Below, piece after piece: positions 18,306-32,142 of a stretch of 64,000 nt of DNA. The stretch spans positions 552,001 through 616,000 of the forward strand of contig NZ_LMPM01000001.1 of NCBI RefSeq assembly GCF_001423845.1, read 5' to 3'. Position 1 is the first letter of the stretch, and the number at the start of each line of letters is the position of its first letter. A model generated the notes under the pieces. It worked only from the letters and a program-made list of their open reading frames with translations, was not told the DNA's origin and ran no database searches. The translations under genes were made by a program, and so were the position numbers. This DNA is from Sphingomonas sp. Leaf357 (GTDB lineage Bacteria; Pseudomonadota; Alphaproteobacteria; Sphingomonadales; Sphingomonadaceae).

Positions 18306-19301
18306 ATGCACGATATGACGGTGCTGGTGACGGGCGGTGCGGGCTATATCGGCAGCCATGCGGTGTTGGCGCTACTCGATGCGGGATATCGCGTGGTAGT
18401 GGTCGACAATCTCACCACCGGGTTCGATTGGCTGGTCGATCCCCGCGCGACCCTGGTGCAAGGCGACATCGAGGACGACGATCTGGTGCGCGGCACGATC
18501 CGCGATCATGGGGTCGGCGCGATCATGCATTTCGCGGGATCGATCATCGTCCCCGAATCGGTCAGCGATCCGCTCAAATATTATCGCAACAACACCGTCG
18601 CCAGCCGCGCCGTGCTGGAAAGCGCCGTCGTGTGTGGCGTGAAGCATTTCATCTTCTCCTCCACCGCCGCGACCTACGGCACGCCGGAGAAGGTGCCGGT
18701 GGCCGAGGGCGATCCGACGATCCCGATCAACCCCTACGGCACGTCCAAGCTGATGACCGAGGCGATGCTGCGCGATGTCGCTGCGGCGCACCCGATCAAT
18801 TATTGCGCGCTGCGCTATTTCAACGTGGCCGGTGCCGATCCGCAGCAGCGTTCGGGTCAGTCGACCGTCGGCGCGACGCATTTGATCAAGATCGCGGTCG
18901 AGGCGGCGCTGGGCAAGCGCGCCGGCGTCGGGGTGTACGGCACCGATTACGACACGCCGGACGGCACCGGCGTGCGCGATTACATCCATGTCAGCGATCT
19001 CGCCGCCGCGCATGTCGCCGCGCTGGCGGTGCTGATCGCCGAACCGGGCAGGAGCCACACGCTGAACGCCGGCTATGGCCGTGGTTTCTCCGTGCTCGAA
19101 GTGCTCGACGCGGTGGATCGCGTCACCAACATCAAGCTCGATCGCAAGATCGAGGGGCGGCGCGCGGGCGATGCGGGCGAATTGATCGCGGATAACAGCG
19201 CGATCCTCGCCACGCTGGACTGGACGCCGCAGCGCGCCGATCTCGACGGAATCGTGGCGGATGCGGTGGCGTGGGAGCGCAAACTCTCCGAACGCCAGTG
19301 A
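18306..19301 (+). CDS. galE: UDP-glucose 4-epimerase
   Basis: A 331-aa extended short-chain dehydrogenase. It has the NAD-binding [10 protein letters not shown] at about residues 9-18, STAATYG with the catalytic Ser/Thr, and YGTSKLM with the Tyr-Lys pair, plus YFNVAGADP for the UDP-sugar pocket. It interconverts UDP-glucose and UDP-galactose for surface polysaccharides. Start ATG 18306 has GGGGAG at 18292-18297. Its stop overlaps the GTG start of the next gene as GTGA. Confidence 0.93.
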   Translation: MHDMTVLVTGGAGYIGSHAVLALLDAGYRVVVVDNLTTGFDWLVDPRATLVQGDIEDDDLVRGTIRDHGVGAIMHFAGSIIVPESVSDPLKYYRNNTVASRAVLESAVVCGVKHFIFSSTAATYGTPEKVPVAEGDPTIPINPYGTSKLMTEAMLRDVAAAHPINYCALRYFNVAGADPQQRSGQSTVGATHLIKIAVEAALGKRAGVGVYGTDYDTPDGTGVRDYIHVSDLAAAHVAALAVLIAEPGRSHTLNAGYGRGFSVLEVLDAVDRVTNIKLDRKIEGRRAGDAGELIADNSAILATLDWTPQRADLDGIVADAVAWERKLSERQ

Positions 19302-20230
19302 CGGACGACACGGCGACGCACCGGGCGCCGCCGCGATCGACGCGGGCGGCGGTGCTGATCCCGTTCGGCATCGTGACGCTCGTCTGGGGTTCGACCTGGC
19401 TGGTAATCCGCGACCAGGTGTCGAGCGTCCCGCCCAGCTGGTCGGTCTGTTATCGTTTCCTCGTCGCGGGGCTGGCGATGATCGTCGTCGCCAAGTTCCG
19501 GCGCGAGCGCTTCGCGCTGGACGTGCGCGGCTGGGCGTTCGCCGCCGCGCTCGGGCTCAGCCAGTTCGTGCTCAACTTCAACTTCGTGTACCGCGCCGAG
19601 GAACACATCACGTCCGGCATCGTCGCCGTGGTCTTCGCGCTGATGCTCGTGCCCAACGCGGTGCTGGCGCGCATCCTGCTGGGGCAGCGCATGGGCGGCC
19701 AGCTGATCGTCGGATCGGCGGTGGCGATGGCCGGGATCGTCCTGCTGTTCCTCCACGAGGCACGCCTGTCGCCGAACGGCGCGGACGAGACGATGCTCGG
19801 CATCGGCTTCACCCTGATCGCGATCCTGTGCGCGTCGAGCGCGAACATCCTGCAGGCGACCGAAACCGCCAGGCGCTACCCGATGGTGCCGACGCTGGCG
19901 GCGGCGATGCTGATCGGCGCGGCGATCGACGCCGTCGTCGCGCTGTCGCTGTCGGGACCGCCGGCGTTCGAATGGCGCGCCAGCTATGCCGGCGGCATAA
20001 TGTATCTCGCCTTGTTCGGATCGACGCTCAGCTTCCCGTTATACTTCCACGTCATCCGGCAGATCGGGCCGGCCAAGGCGGCCTATTCGGGCGTGATGGT
20101 GCCGGTGATCGCGATGCTGCTGTCCACCCTCTTCGAGGGCTATCTTTGGTCGCCGCTGGCGATATCCGGCGCTTTATTGGCGGGGGCCGGGCTGATCATC
20201 GCGCTTAGGGCACGCAGGCCCAACCGATAG
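19298..20230 (+). CDS. EamA/DMT-family transporter
   Basis: A 310-aa protein with ten predicted membrane segments in two EamA repeats, of the drug/metabolite transporter superfamily. The first repeat starts VLIPFGIVTLVWGSTWLVI. Substrate unknown. The GTG start at 19298 overlaps the galE stop, so it is coupled to galE. Its 3' end overlaps the convergent epimerase-like gene by 91 bases, an unusually long 3' overlap. Confidence 0.87.
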   Translation: MTDDTATHRAPPRSTRAAVLIPFGIVTLVWGSTWLVIRDQVSSVPPSWSVCYRFLVAGLAMIVVAKFRRERFALDVRGWAFAAALGLSQFVLNFNFVYRAEEHITSGIVAVVFALMLVPNAVLARILLGQRMGGQLIVGSAVAMAGIVLLFLHEARLSPNGADETMLGIGFTLIAILCASSANILQATETARRYPMVPTLAAAMLIGAAIDAVVALSLSGPPAFEWRASYAGGIMYLALFGSTLSFPLYFHVIRQIGPAKAAYSGVMVPVIAMLLSTLFEGYLWSPLAISGALLAGAGLIIALRARRPNR

Positions 20231-20976
20231 TCGGGGTAGAGCGGGCGCCAGCCCAGCACGCGCTTCGCCTTGAGGTTCGTGACGCGGCGATTCTCGGCAT
20301 AGAAGGCGCGCGCCATCGGCGACAGCGTGTCGAGCGTAACGAAGGGAGGCGTGTCCCGGCCCAGCAGGCGGGCGGCGAGCGCGATGACGTCATTCTGTCC
20401 GCACGGTTCGTCGTCGGACAGGTTGTACGCGCCCGCCGGTGCGTCGAGCGCCGCGATCACGCCGGAGACGATGTCGTTGACATGCACGCGGCTGAAGACC
20501 TGCGCGGGCAGGTCGATCCGGTGCGCCCTGCCTTGCGACACGCGGTCCAGCGCCGACCGACCGGGGCCGTAGATGCCGGGCAGGCGGAACACACGCGCGC
20601 CGAGCGCCAGCCACGCCGCGTCCGCCGCCGCCCGCGCGCCGCGCCGGCCGCGGATCGGCGCGCGCTCATCGACCCACGCGCCGCCCGCGTCGCCATAGAC
20701 GCCGGTGGAAGACAGATAGCCGAGCCAGGCGTCCGATCCGGCCAGCGCCTCGCCATAGGTGGCGAGGGCGGGGTCCGACTCGTCGGCGGGCGGGACGGAA
20801 GACAGGATATGCGTCGCCAGCGCGAGTTCGCGGGTGATGGCGTGCGTGTCGCCGAAGCGTAGCGTGCCGCCACGCCCGTCCTGCGTGGTGCCGACGACCT
20901 GCCAGCCCTTGGCGCTCAGCGCGGCGGCGATGCGGACGGCGGTGTAGCCCAGACCAAAGATCAACAGACGCGGCAT
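20140..20976 (-). CDS. NAD-dependent epimerase/SDR family protein (YeeZ-like)
   Basis: A 278-aa extended SDR with a glycine-rich N-terminal FGLGYTAVRIA in place of the usual GxxGxxG, then LSSTGVYGD and FRLPGIYGPGRSALD. That combination matches the YeeZ-type epimerase-like proteins, whose catalytic Tyr-Lys pair is incomplete. Function is unknown. It begins six bases after the stop of the M28 peptidase gene, suggesting cotranscription. Its last 30 residues overlap the opposite-strand transporter; the usual family end is just before this overlap. Confidence 0.8.
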   Translation of the reverse strand: MPRLLIFGLGYTAVRIAAALSAKGWQVVGTTQDGRGGTLRFGDTHAITRELALATHILSSVPPADESDPALATYGEALAGSDAWLGYLSSTGVYGDAGGAWVDERAPIRGRRGARAAADAAWLALGARVFRLPGIYGPGRSALDRVSQGRAHRIDLPAQVFSRVHVNDIVSGVIAALDAPAGAYNLSDDEPCGQNDVIALAARLLGRDTPPFVTLDTLSPMARAFYAENRRVTNLKAKRVLGWRPLYPDYRLGLRALSAMISPAPANKAPDIASGDQR

Positions 20977-20982
20977 GGATAG

Positions 20983-22671
20983 CTACTTGGCCCCATAGCC
21001 CTTGTAGAGCAGGCCGAAGAAATCGCCCTTGTTCCAGCGCGGCCGTTCGTCGCCGTCGGCGATCTCGCGCGCGATCGCGTAGTTTACGCTGACGAAGCGC
21101 ACGCCCTGCGCCCAATCCAGCGGCTGCCACGCCTCGTCCGAGGGCCGATGATAGTGCTTGGCGAAGAAGTCGGCATAGGCCGCCTTGCCCGGCCCGGCCT
21201 GTCCCGGCCACAGGAACACCGACGGCACGCCCTGCTGCACGAAGCGGTAATGGTCGGAGCGGACGAAGAAGCCCTGGCTCGGGTCAGGATCCGGGCCCAT
21301 GTGCACGCCGAGCGCCTCGACCGCCTTCGACACGATCGGCCCCAGCGTCGATCGATCCGCGCCATACACCGTCATGTCCTCGAACGCGAAGGTCAGGATC
21401 GGCATGTCGAGATTGACGTCGGCGACGATCGTCGCGATCGGCACGGTCGGGTGGTTGGCGAAATAATCCGCGCCGACCAGGCCCTTCTCCTCCGCCGTCA
21501 CGGCCAGGAACATCACGGTGCGGCGCGGCGGCTTGCCGCTGGTCTTGAAGCGCTTCGCCTCCTCGATCAGGCTGGCGATGCCGACCGCATTGTCCTCCGC
21601 GCCGTTATAGATCGTGTCGCCGGTCTCGTCCGCACGGCCGACGCCGAGATGGTCGAGATGCGCCGAGAGGACGACGACCTCCTTGCCGATCTTCGGATCG
21701 CTGCCGGGAATGACGCCGACGACATTGCTGCTCAGGCCCGCCTCGAAACTCGTCTTGATCGACACCGCGAGGCTGCCCGGCAGCGCCTCGGCGACGAACG
21801 TCGCCTCGCTGTCGGCGGAGCGTTTCAGCACGTCGGCCCAGGGGGTCCTGGTGCCGGCGAACAGTTTCGCGGCACCCGCCGGGCTGAGCGTGCCGAGCAC
21901 CGGTACGCCGTTGCGGTCGCCGGTGCCGTCGGGTTTGGCCCAAGTGGTGCGTGCCCCGTCCCAGCGTTGCGCCGTCCGGGCGAACACCGGGCCGCCGTCA
22001 CGCGCGATTACGATCGCGCCGATCGCGCCCTGCGCCTCGGCGATCGCCGCCTTGGTCGCGGGCGACGAGAAGTGCGCGCGCTCCTCGCTCTGCAAACTGC
22101 CCGGCGCGCCACCTAAATAGGCGACGATCTTGCCCTTCACGTCGACCCCGGCATAATCGTCGCGCTTGGCGTCCGGCGCGATCAGGCCGTAGCCGACGAA
22201 CACCACCGGAGCATCAATCACCGTCGCGCGCGCGCCGGGATTGACGCCGGGGGTATAATCCTCGCCGAACACCAGCTTCTGTGGTGCGGCGCCTTTCCGC
22301 GTCAGGATGAAATCGCCGCGATCGGTCGCACGGTACGTGGTCAGCGGTACCTTCTGCAGATAGCCATTGTCGTCGCCGGCCGGGCGCAGCCCCGCGGCGT
22401 AGAATTGCGACGCGACATATTGCGCGGCGATATCGTATTCCGGGCTGCCCGCCTCGCGTCCTCGCATCGCATCGGAGGCGAGGAACACGACATGCGTCTT
22501 CATCGCCGCCTGATCGTCGGGCAGCGGCTTGGTCAGCTCGGCGTTGATGGCCTTCATGTCGCGCGGTTTGACTACGGGTGCCGTCGGCGGCGGCGGGGCG
22601 GGGGGCTTCTTCTGGGCGCTCGCCGCCGCTGCCATGGCCAGGAGAATGCCTGCGCCGATCGTCCGAACCAT
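20983..22671 (-). CDS. M28 family exported zinc peptidase
   Basis: A 562-aa protein with a signal peptide (cleavage near AAASAQ), a protease-associated insert at about residues 150-290, then an M28 catalytic domain: LSAHLDHLG for one metal ligand, GAEDNAVG for the bridging Asp, and VTAEEKGLVG with the catalytic Glu pair; the last ligand is in SDHYRFVQQGVPS. It should be a periplasmic aminopeptidase. A proline-rich stretch (about residues 22-35) follows the signal. It leads a two-gene operon with the epimerase-like gene. Confidence 0.9.
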   Translation of the reverse strand: MVRTIGAGILLAMAAAASAQKKPPAPPPPTAPVVKPRDMKAINAELTKPLPDDQAAMKTHVVFLASDAMRGREAGSPEYDIAAQYVASQFYAAGLRPAGDDNGYLQKVPLTTYRATDRGDFILTRKGAAPQKLVFGEDYTPGVNPGARATVIDAPVVFVGYGLIAPDAKRDDYAGVDVKGKIVAYLGGAPGSLQSEERAHFSSPATKAAIAEAQGAIGAIVIARDGGPVFARTAQRWDGARTTWAKPDGTGDRNGVPVLGTLSPAGAAKLFAGTRTPWADVLKRSADSEATFVAEALPGSLAVSIKTSFEAGLSSNVVGVIPGSDPKIGKEVVVLSAHLDHLGVGRADETGDTIYNGAEDNAVGIASLIEEAKRFKTSGKPPRRTVMFLAVTAEEKGLVGADYFANHPTVPIATIVADVNLDMPILTFAFEDMTVYGADRSTLGPIVSKAVEALGVHMGPDPDPSQGFFVRSDHYRFVQQGVPSVFLWPGQAGPGKAAYADFFAKHYHRPSDEAWQPLDWAQGVRFVSVNYAIAREIADGDERPRWNKGDFFGLLYKGYGAK

Positions 22672-22782
22672 CCGTATCCGCCTTTTACCTGCCCCGCATT
22701 ATCGGGGTAGCATGCGCGGGCCGGCGCGCAAGTGTGGCGATTTCTATGGCATAGCCGCCGCGCCCTCCTGTAAGTCGGGTCC

Positions 22783-25392
22783 ATGCTCGACATACAGACC
22801 GCCGCTCCATCGTCCCTGGCAGGCCCGCACGTCACCCGCCGCGCGGACTATACCCCGCCCGACTGGCAGGTGCCCGCGATCGCGCTCGATTTCGCGCTGG
22901 ACGCGTCCGCCACGCAGGTTCGCGCGACGCTGAACGTCGTGCGCGGCGATGTGCACGATCGTCCCTTGGTGCTCGACGGCGGCGGGCAGACGCCGCTATC
23001 GGTCAAGGTCGACGGCGTCGCGGTCAACGATTGGCGGCTGGAGCAGGGCGCTCTGGTCATTCCGCTGACCGGTTCCAGCCATGTGATCGAAACCGAGGTG
23101 GAGATCGCGCCCGATCGCAATACGCAGTTGATGGGGCTGTATGCCTCGGGTGGCAATCTCTGCACGCAATGCGAGGCGGAAGGCTTCCGGCGCATCACCT
23201 TCTTCCCTGATCGCCCCGACGTGCTCAGCACCTACAAGGTGCGCATGGCGGCGGATCGACAGCGGTATCCGGTGCTGCTCGCCAATGGCGATCCGGTCGC
23301 GGCGGGGGATCTGGGGGACGGGCGGCACTGGGCGGAGTGGCACGATCCGTTTCCCAAGCCGTGCTATCTTTTCGCATTGGTCGCGGGCGATCTCGTCGCC
23401 AACACCGCGACCTTCACGACGCGGTCGGGCCGCGACGTCGCGCTCGCCATCTGGGTGCGCGCCGCCGATCTGGCCAAGACCGAGCATGCGCTCGCCGCGC
23501 TGCAGACCGCGATGAAATGGGACGAGGACGTCTATGGCCGCGAATATGATCTCGACGTGTTCAACATCGTCGCGGTGGACGATTTCAACTTCGGCGCGAT
23601 GGAGAATAAGGGGCTGAACATCTTCAACAGCCGCTACATCCTGGCCGATGCGGATACCGCGACGGATTACGATTTCGATGCGATCGCCGCCGTCGTCGCG
23701 CACGAATATTTCCACAATTGGTCGGGCAACCGGATCACCTGTCGCGACTGGTTCCAACTGTCGTTGAAGGAGGGCTTCACCGTCTTCCGCGACCAGGGCT
23801 TCTCCGCCGATCAGGGCAGCGCCGCGGTCAAGCGGATCGAGGATGTGCGGGGCCTGCGCGCGGCGCAATTCCCCGAGGATTCGGGGCCGCTGGCGCATCC
23901 GATCCGCCCGGACGAATATCAGGAGATCTCGAACTTCTACACCGCCACGATCTACAACAAGGGCGCCGAGGTGATCCGCATGATCGCCACGATCCTGGGG
24001 CCGGAGCGCTTCCGCGCCGGATCGGACCTGTATTTCGATCGCTTCGACGGCACGGCGGCGACATGCGAGGATTTCGTCGCGTCGATGGAGGCGGGCAGCG
24101 GCGCGGACCTGTCGCAATTCCGCTTATGGTATTCGCAGGCCGGCACGCCGCGCGTCACCGCCGCGCTTTCGCACGAAGCGGGCGGCGCGCGCGCCACGCT
24201 GACGCTCACGCAACGCGTACCGCCGACGCCCGGCCAGCCGGACAAGCAGCCGATGGTGCTGCCCTTGCGCCTCAAGCTGTTCGGCGCGGAAACGGCGGGC
24301 ACGCTGGTGCCGGAACGCCTTGTGCTGCTCGACGGCGCAAGCGAACGGATCGTGTTCGAAGGCATCGGCGAACGCCCGGTCCTGTCGATCAATCGCGGCT
24401 TCTCCGCGCCGATCGTGCTGGAAACGGATCGCACGCCGGCCGATCTCGCCTTCCTCAGCGCGCACGACGACGATCCGTTCGCGCGCTACGAGGCGATGCA
24501 GCAACTCATGCTCGACACTCTGGTCGAGGGCGCGGCCACTGGCCGGGCCGATCACAAGGCGGTGATCGCTGCGGTCGCCAACACGCTGGACGATGCCGCG
24601 CTCGATCCCGCGTTCATCGCTGAGGCGGTGCTGCTGCCGTCGGACAGCTTCATCGGCGACCAGATGATGCTGGTCGATCCCGAGGCGATCTTCCGTGCAC
24701 GCGAAGCGTTGCGCCGCGATCTCGGCCGCGCGCTCGATGCGCGCTGGCGCGCGGTGTACGAAGGCGCGCGGGCGGACCGGTTCGTCTATTCCCCTGCGGC
24801 CAAGGGCCTGCGTCGGCTGAAGACGGTGGCGCTCGGCTATATCGCGGCGAGCGGCGCGGCGGATGCGGCGGCGCTCGCGTTTAAGCAGTTCGAGGCGGCG
24901 GACAACATGACCGATCGGCAGGGTGCGCTGGCGACGTTGGTCGCCGGGGATTCGCCGGAGCGGATCGCGGCGCTCGACATCTTCTACAATCGCTATTCGG
25001 ACAATGCGCTGGTGCTCGACAAATGGTTCCAGACCCAGGCGCTGTCGGCGCGCGACGACACGCTGGCGCAGGTCGAGGCGCTGTCGCGCCACCGCGATTT
25101 CACGCTCGCCAACCCCAACCGCGCGCGCTCGCTGATCGGCGCGTTCAGCGTCAACCAGCGCGCATTCAACGCCGCGAGCGGGGCGGGCTATCGCTTCGTC
25201 GCGGACCAGCTGATCGCGCTCGACAAGCTCAACCCGCAGACCGCGGCGAAACTCATCCCGCCGCTCGGACGCTGGCGCCGCTTCGGCGAGGCACGGGCGG
25301 CGCTGATGCGCGGCGAACTGGAGCGGATCGTAGCGACGCCGGGCCTGTCGAAGGACATGTTCGAACAGGCGTCGAAGAGCCTGGCGGGTTAG
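22783..25392 (+). CDS. pepN: Aminopeptidase N
   Basis: An 869-aa M1 metallopeptidase. It shows the exopeptidase motif FGAMENKGLN at about residue 267, the zinc motif VAHEYFHNWSGN at about 305, and the downstream Glu in LKEGFTVFRDQ. The C-terminal 400 residues form the helical domain of the E. coli PepN type. It removes N-terminal residues from peptides in the cytoplasm. Start ATG 22783 has the usual N-terminus; no signal peptide is present. It is probably monocistronic. Confidence 0.95.
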   Translation: MLDIQTAAPSSLAGPHVTRRADYTPPDWQVPAIALDFALDASATQVRATLNVVRGDVHDRPLVLDGGGQTPLSVKVDGVAVNDWRLEQGALVIPLTGSSHVIETEVEIAPDRNTQLMGLYASGGNLCTQCEAEGFRRITFFPDRPDVLSTYKVRMAADRQRYPVLLANGDPVAAGDLGDGRHWAEWHDPFPKPCYLFALVAGDLVANTATFTTRSGRDVALAIWVRAADLAKTEHALAALQTAMKWDEDVYGREYDLDVFNIVAVDDFNFGAMENKGLNIFNSRYILADADTATDYDFDAIAAVVAHEYFHNWSGNRITCRDWFQLSLKEGFTVFRDQGFSADQGSAAVKRIEDVRGLRAAQFPEDSGPLAHPIRPDEYQEISNFYTATIYNKGAEVIRMIATILGPERFRAGSDLYFDRFDGTAATCEDFVASMEAGSGADLSQFRLWYSQAGTPRVTAALSHEAGGARATLTLTQRVPPTPGQPDKQPMVLPLRLKLFGAETAGTLVPERLVLLDGASERIVFEGIGERPVLSINRGFSAPIVLETDRTPADLAFLSAHDDDPFARYEAMQQLMLDTLVEGAATGRADHKAVIAAVANTLDDAALDPAFIAEAVLLPSDSFIGDQMMLVDPEAIFRAREALRRDLGRALDARWRAVYEGARADRFVYSPAAKGLRRLKTVALGYIAASGAADAAALAFKQFEAADNMTDRQGALATLVAGDSPERIAALDIFYNRYSDNALVLDKWFQTQALSARDDTLAQVEALSRHRDFTLANPNRARSLIGAFSVNQRAFNAASGAGYRFVADQLIALDKLNPQTAAKLIPPLGRWRRFGEARAALMRGELERIVATPGLSKDMFEQASKSLAG

Positions 25393-25802
25393 ATAGAGCG
25401 AGTACGAGGCACCCGCTCTCTTCTCCCCTCCCTGGAAGGGAGGGGCTGGGGGTGGGTCGGCCCGACCAACTTCCCAACCTCGGCGATGATGGCTTCCGCC
25501 ACGCCGTCCGGGTTAGCCATCACATCCGAATTCCAGAACCGCAGCACGGTCCAACCGAGGCTTTCCAGCCAGACGGTTCGCTTCAGATCATATTCGGAAT
25601 CCGCGTGCTGGCTTCCGTCGAATTCTACCGCCAGCTTTACCCGACGGCATGCCAGATCGATGATGTAGCTTCCGATCGGTAATTGCGTTGTGAAGCGTGG
25701 CCGGTAGTCGTGGAGCCGCCGCCAGATCAGCGCTTCCGCTTTGGTGCGATGCTTGCGCAAGTCGCGAGCGCGCTCTTTCATCACAGGTAAGACACGCGGC
25801 AT
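25389..25802 (-). CDS. DUF559 endonuclease-like protein inside inverted repeats
   Basis: A restriction-endonuclease-fold protein of the DUF559 family (Vsr-like): RDLRKHRTKAEALIWRRL at the start, then the PD-(D/E)xK-type core IIDLACRRVKLAVEFDGSQH and LGWTVLRFWNSDV. The frame is open to 25874, but the extra 24 residues are encoded by a flanking repeat, so ATG 25802 (or 25781) is the likely start. The C-terminal tail also reads through the other repeat. The stop overlaps the pepN stop region. DNA cleavage is inferred from the fold; no partner methylase is adjacent. Confidence 0.75.
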   Translation of the reverse strand: MPRVLPVMKERARDLRKHRTKAEALIWRRLHDYRPRFTTQLPIGSYIIDLACRRVKLAVEFDGSQHADSEYDLKRTVWLESLGWTVLRFWNSDVMANPDGVAEAIIAEVGKLVGPTHPQPLPSREGRRERVPRTRSI

Positions 25803-25871
25803 CCGCCAAATCTGACCACAGAGCTGGAGGATGGCACCCCACCCCCAACCCCTCCCTTCCAGGGAGGGGAG
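25423..25871. repeat. 34-base inverted repeats bracketing the DUF559 gene
   Basis: The arms at 25423-25456 and 25838-25871 are reverse complements at 33 of 34 positions, and each has an inner palindrome around CCCTTCCAGGG. They enclose about 380 bases that hold nearly all of the DUF559 gene and nothing else, so gene and repeats may travel together as one small unit. Confidence 0.8.
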
Positions 25872-25880
25872 CAAGGAGAA

Positions 25881-26252
25881 TCAGAACAATCGCCCCCCGT
25901 CCGGCACACCCGCGCTAGGCGTCACCAGCACCACCTTGCCCTCCGCGTCCGGAAACCCCAGCGTCAGCACCTCCGACATCACCGGCCCGATCTGGCGCGG
26001 CGGGAAGTTCACCACCGCCGCAACCTGACGCCCCGGCAGGTCCGCCAGCGCATAATGCTCGGTGATCTGCGCCGAGGACCGCTTCACCCCGATCGCCGGC
26101 CCGAAATCGATTACCAATTTGTACGCCGGCTTGCGCGCCTCCGGGAACGGCAGCGCCTCCAGGATCGTGCCGACGCGGATATCGACCTTCAGGAAATCGT
26201 CGAACGCGATCCTTTCGGCCGCGCCCGCTCCGGCATCGTGCGCCGCGTGCAT
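25881..26252 (-). CDS. csaA: tRNA-binding protein, CsaA type
   Basis: A 123-aa OB-fold protein of the EMAP/tRNA-binding family: FLKVDIRVGTILEA at the start, then LVIDFGPAIGVKRSSAQIT and ending with PSAGVPDGGRLF. CsaA homologues have export-chaperone-like activity and bind tRNA. The ATG shares one base with the stop of the GST gene (TGATG), so the two are translated together. Confidence 0.9.
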   Translation of the reverse strand: MHAAHDAGAGAAERIAFDDFLKVDIRVGTILEALPFPEARKPAYKLVIDFGPAIGVKRSSAQITEHYALADLPGRQVAAVVNFPPRQIGPVMSEVLTLGFPDAEGKVVLVTPSAGVPDGGRLF

Positions 26253-26923
26253 CAGAAGTTCACGTCGTCGTAATGCGCGGGTGGAGAGATGCCCTCCATC
26301 CGCTCAGACAATAAAGGGCGGAAGCTGGGCCTGCTCTTCATGCCGGCATACCAGCGCGCGGTTTCCTCGTGATTCTTCCAGTCGATCCCGCCGAGATAAT
26401 CGGCCACCGAAATCTGCGCCGCCGCCGCCAGGTCGGCGAGGCTCATCGTCGTGCCGGCGATCCAGTTATGATGGCCCAGCAGGTAATCGGTATAATCCAG
26501 ATGCCTGACCGCCGCCTTCATCGATTCGCGCAGAGTCTTCGAATCGGGCGACTCCTTCGTCACCAGCCGTTTCATCATGCGCTCGTGCAGCAGGGGCGCG
26601 GTGACGTCGGCGAAGAATTGCGTGTCGAACCACGCGACCAGCCGGCGGATTTCGGCGCGGTTGGTCGCCGTTCCGTTGATCATCGCCGCCTTGTCGACTG
26701 TTTCCTCGAGATATTCGCAGATCGCCATCGAATCCATCAGCAGGATCTTGCGAGTCTCGTCAGTCATCACAGGGACTTGGCCGGCGGGGTTCATGTCGAG
26801 GAATTCGTCGCGCCGCTCCCACGGCCGTTCGCGCACGAGTTCGTAGCCGACGCCCTTCTCGCCCAGGAGCAGGCGCACCTTGCGGGAGAAGGGACACAGC
26901 GCGAATTGATGGAGTTGCCACAT
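26252..26923 (-). CDS. Glutathione S-transferase family protein
   Basis: A 223-aa GST: thioredoxin-fold N-terminal domain with the FALCPFSRKVR glutathione-site segment, PAGQVPVM for the cis-Pro loop, MDSMAICEYLEE, and a helical C-terminal domain. A cysteine in CPF suggests a glutaredoxin-like or omega/beta-class chemistry rather than Ser/Tyr catalysis. It precedes csaA in a two-gene operon. Substrate unknown. Confidence 0.88.
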   Translation of the reverse strand: MWQLHQFALCPFSRKVRLLLGEKGVGYELVRERPWERRDEFLDMNPAGQVPVMTDETRKILLMDSMAICEYLEETVDKAAMINGTATNRAEIRRLVAWFDTQFFADVTAPLLHERMMKRLVTKESPDSKTLRESMKAAVRHLDYTDYLLGHHNWIAGTTMSLADLAAAAQISVADYLGGIDWKNHEETARWYAGMKSRPSFRPLLSERMEGISPPAHYDDVNF

Positions 26924-26983
26924 GCCCGCCGGTTTACGCCCGACGGGCAGGGGAAGGAAGCGGCGAAACGATCGTGGCGAAGG

Positions 26984-31497
<4,514 letters not shown>

Positions 31498-31501
<4 letters not shown>

Positions 31502-32142
31502 GGCTTGGTGACCTTTGTTTTCGGCGGCGGCGGCAGATGGGCGGTTGCCGCTTCCACCTTCTTCATAATCGCCGGCATTTCCTTCATCATCTCGGGCACG
31601 AAGCCCTGCATCCCCTTCACGATCTCCGGATCCATGAAGCTCAGCAGCCATTCGCGGGCATAGGCCTGCCCCGCCGGCGTGGCGAAGAAGCCGTCCATGC
31701 TACGCAATTCCTCGACAGAAAATTTGCGCGCATAGATACGCACCATGCCGTCGCGCACGGTCGGCTCCATCTTGTCCATCAGCGGCAGCATCGCATCGAA
31801 CATCGCCTTGGTGCTGAGCTGCATGCGTTCGCGGAAGTAGGGATCCTCGGCTGCGATCGCCTTGCCCATCGTCTCATCGCCAGGCTTGCCGGTCGCTGTG
31901 GGGTCCACATCGCTCGGCTTCATGGCGTACATTTGGTCCATCATCGCATCGACCATCTTTGACATCGTACCGTCCATCAGCCGGCGATAGGTGCCAAGTG
32001 GCCAAAGCCGCTCGATCACCCGCTGGGCCGCCGCTTGCCGCACTGGATCGGGGATGACCTGCGCCGTCGGGGCGGCGGGGGTTTGCGTCCCCAGCGGTGT
32101 TGCCAGAGCGAGCAGGGTAAGCGTTGAAAACCGGATTATCAT
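31498..32142 (-). CDS. DUF2059 exported protein within the glt operon
   Basis: A 214-aa protein with an N-terminal signal-like segment (about residues 1-20) and a helical DUF2059 domain: YRRLMDGTMSKMVDAMMDQM, and FATPAGQAYAREW in the family's usual place. The tail is proline/lysine-rich. Function of the family is unknown. It overlaps both gltD (TCATG at 32139-32142) and gltB (31498-31501) by four bases, so all three are coupled. An exported protein between the two subunits of a cytoplasmic enzyme is odd. Confidence 0.85.
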
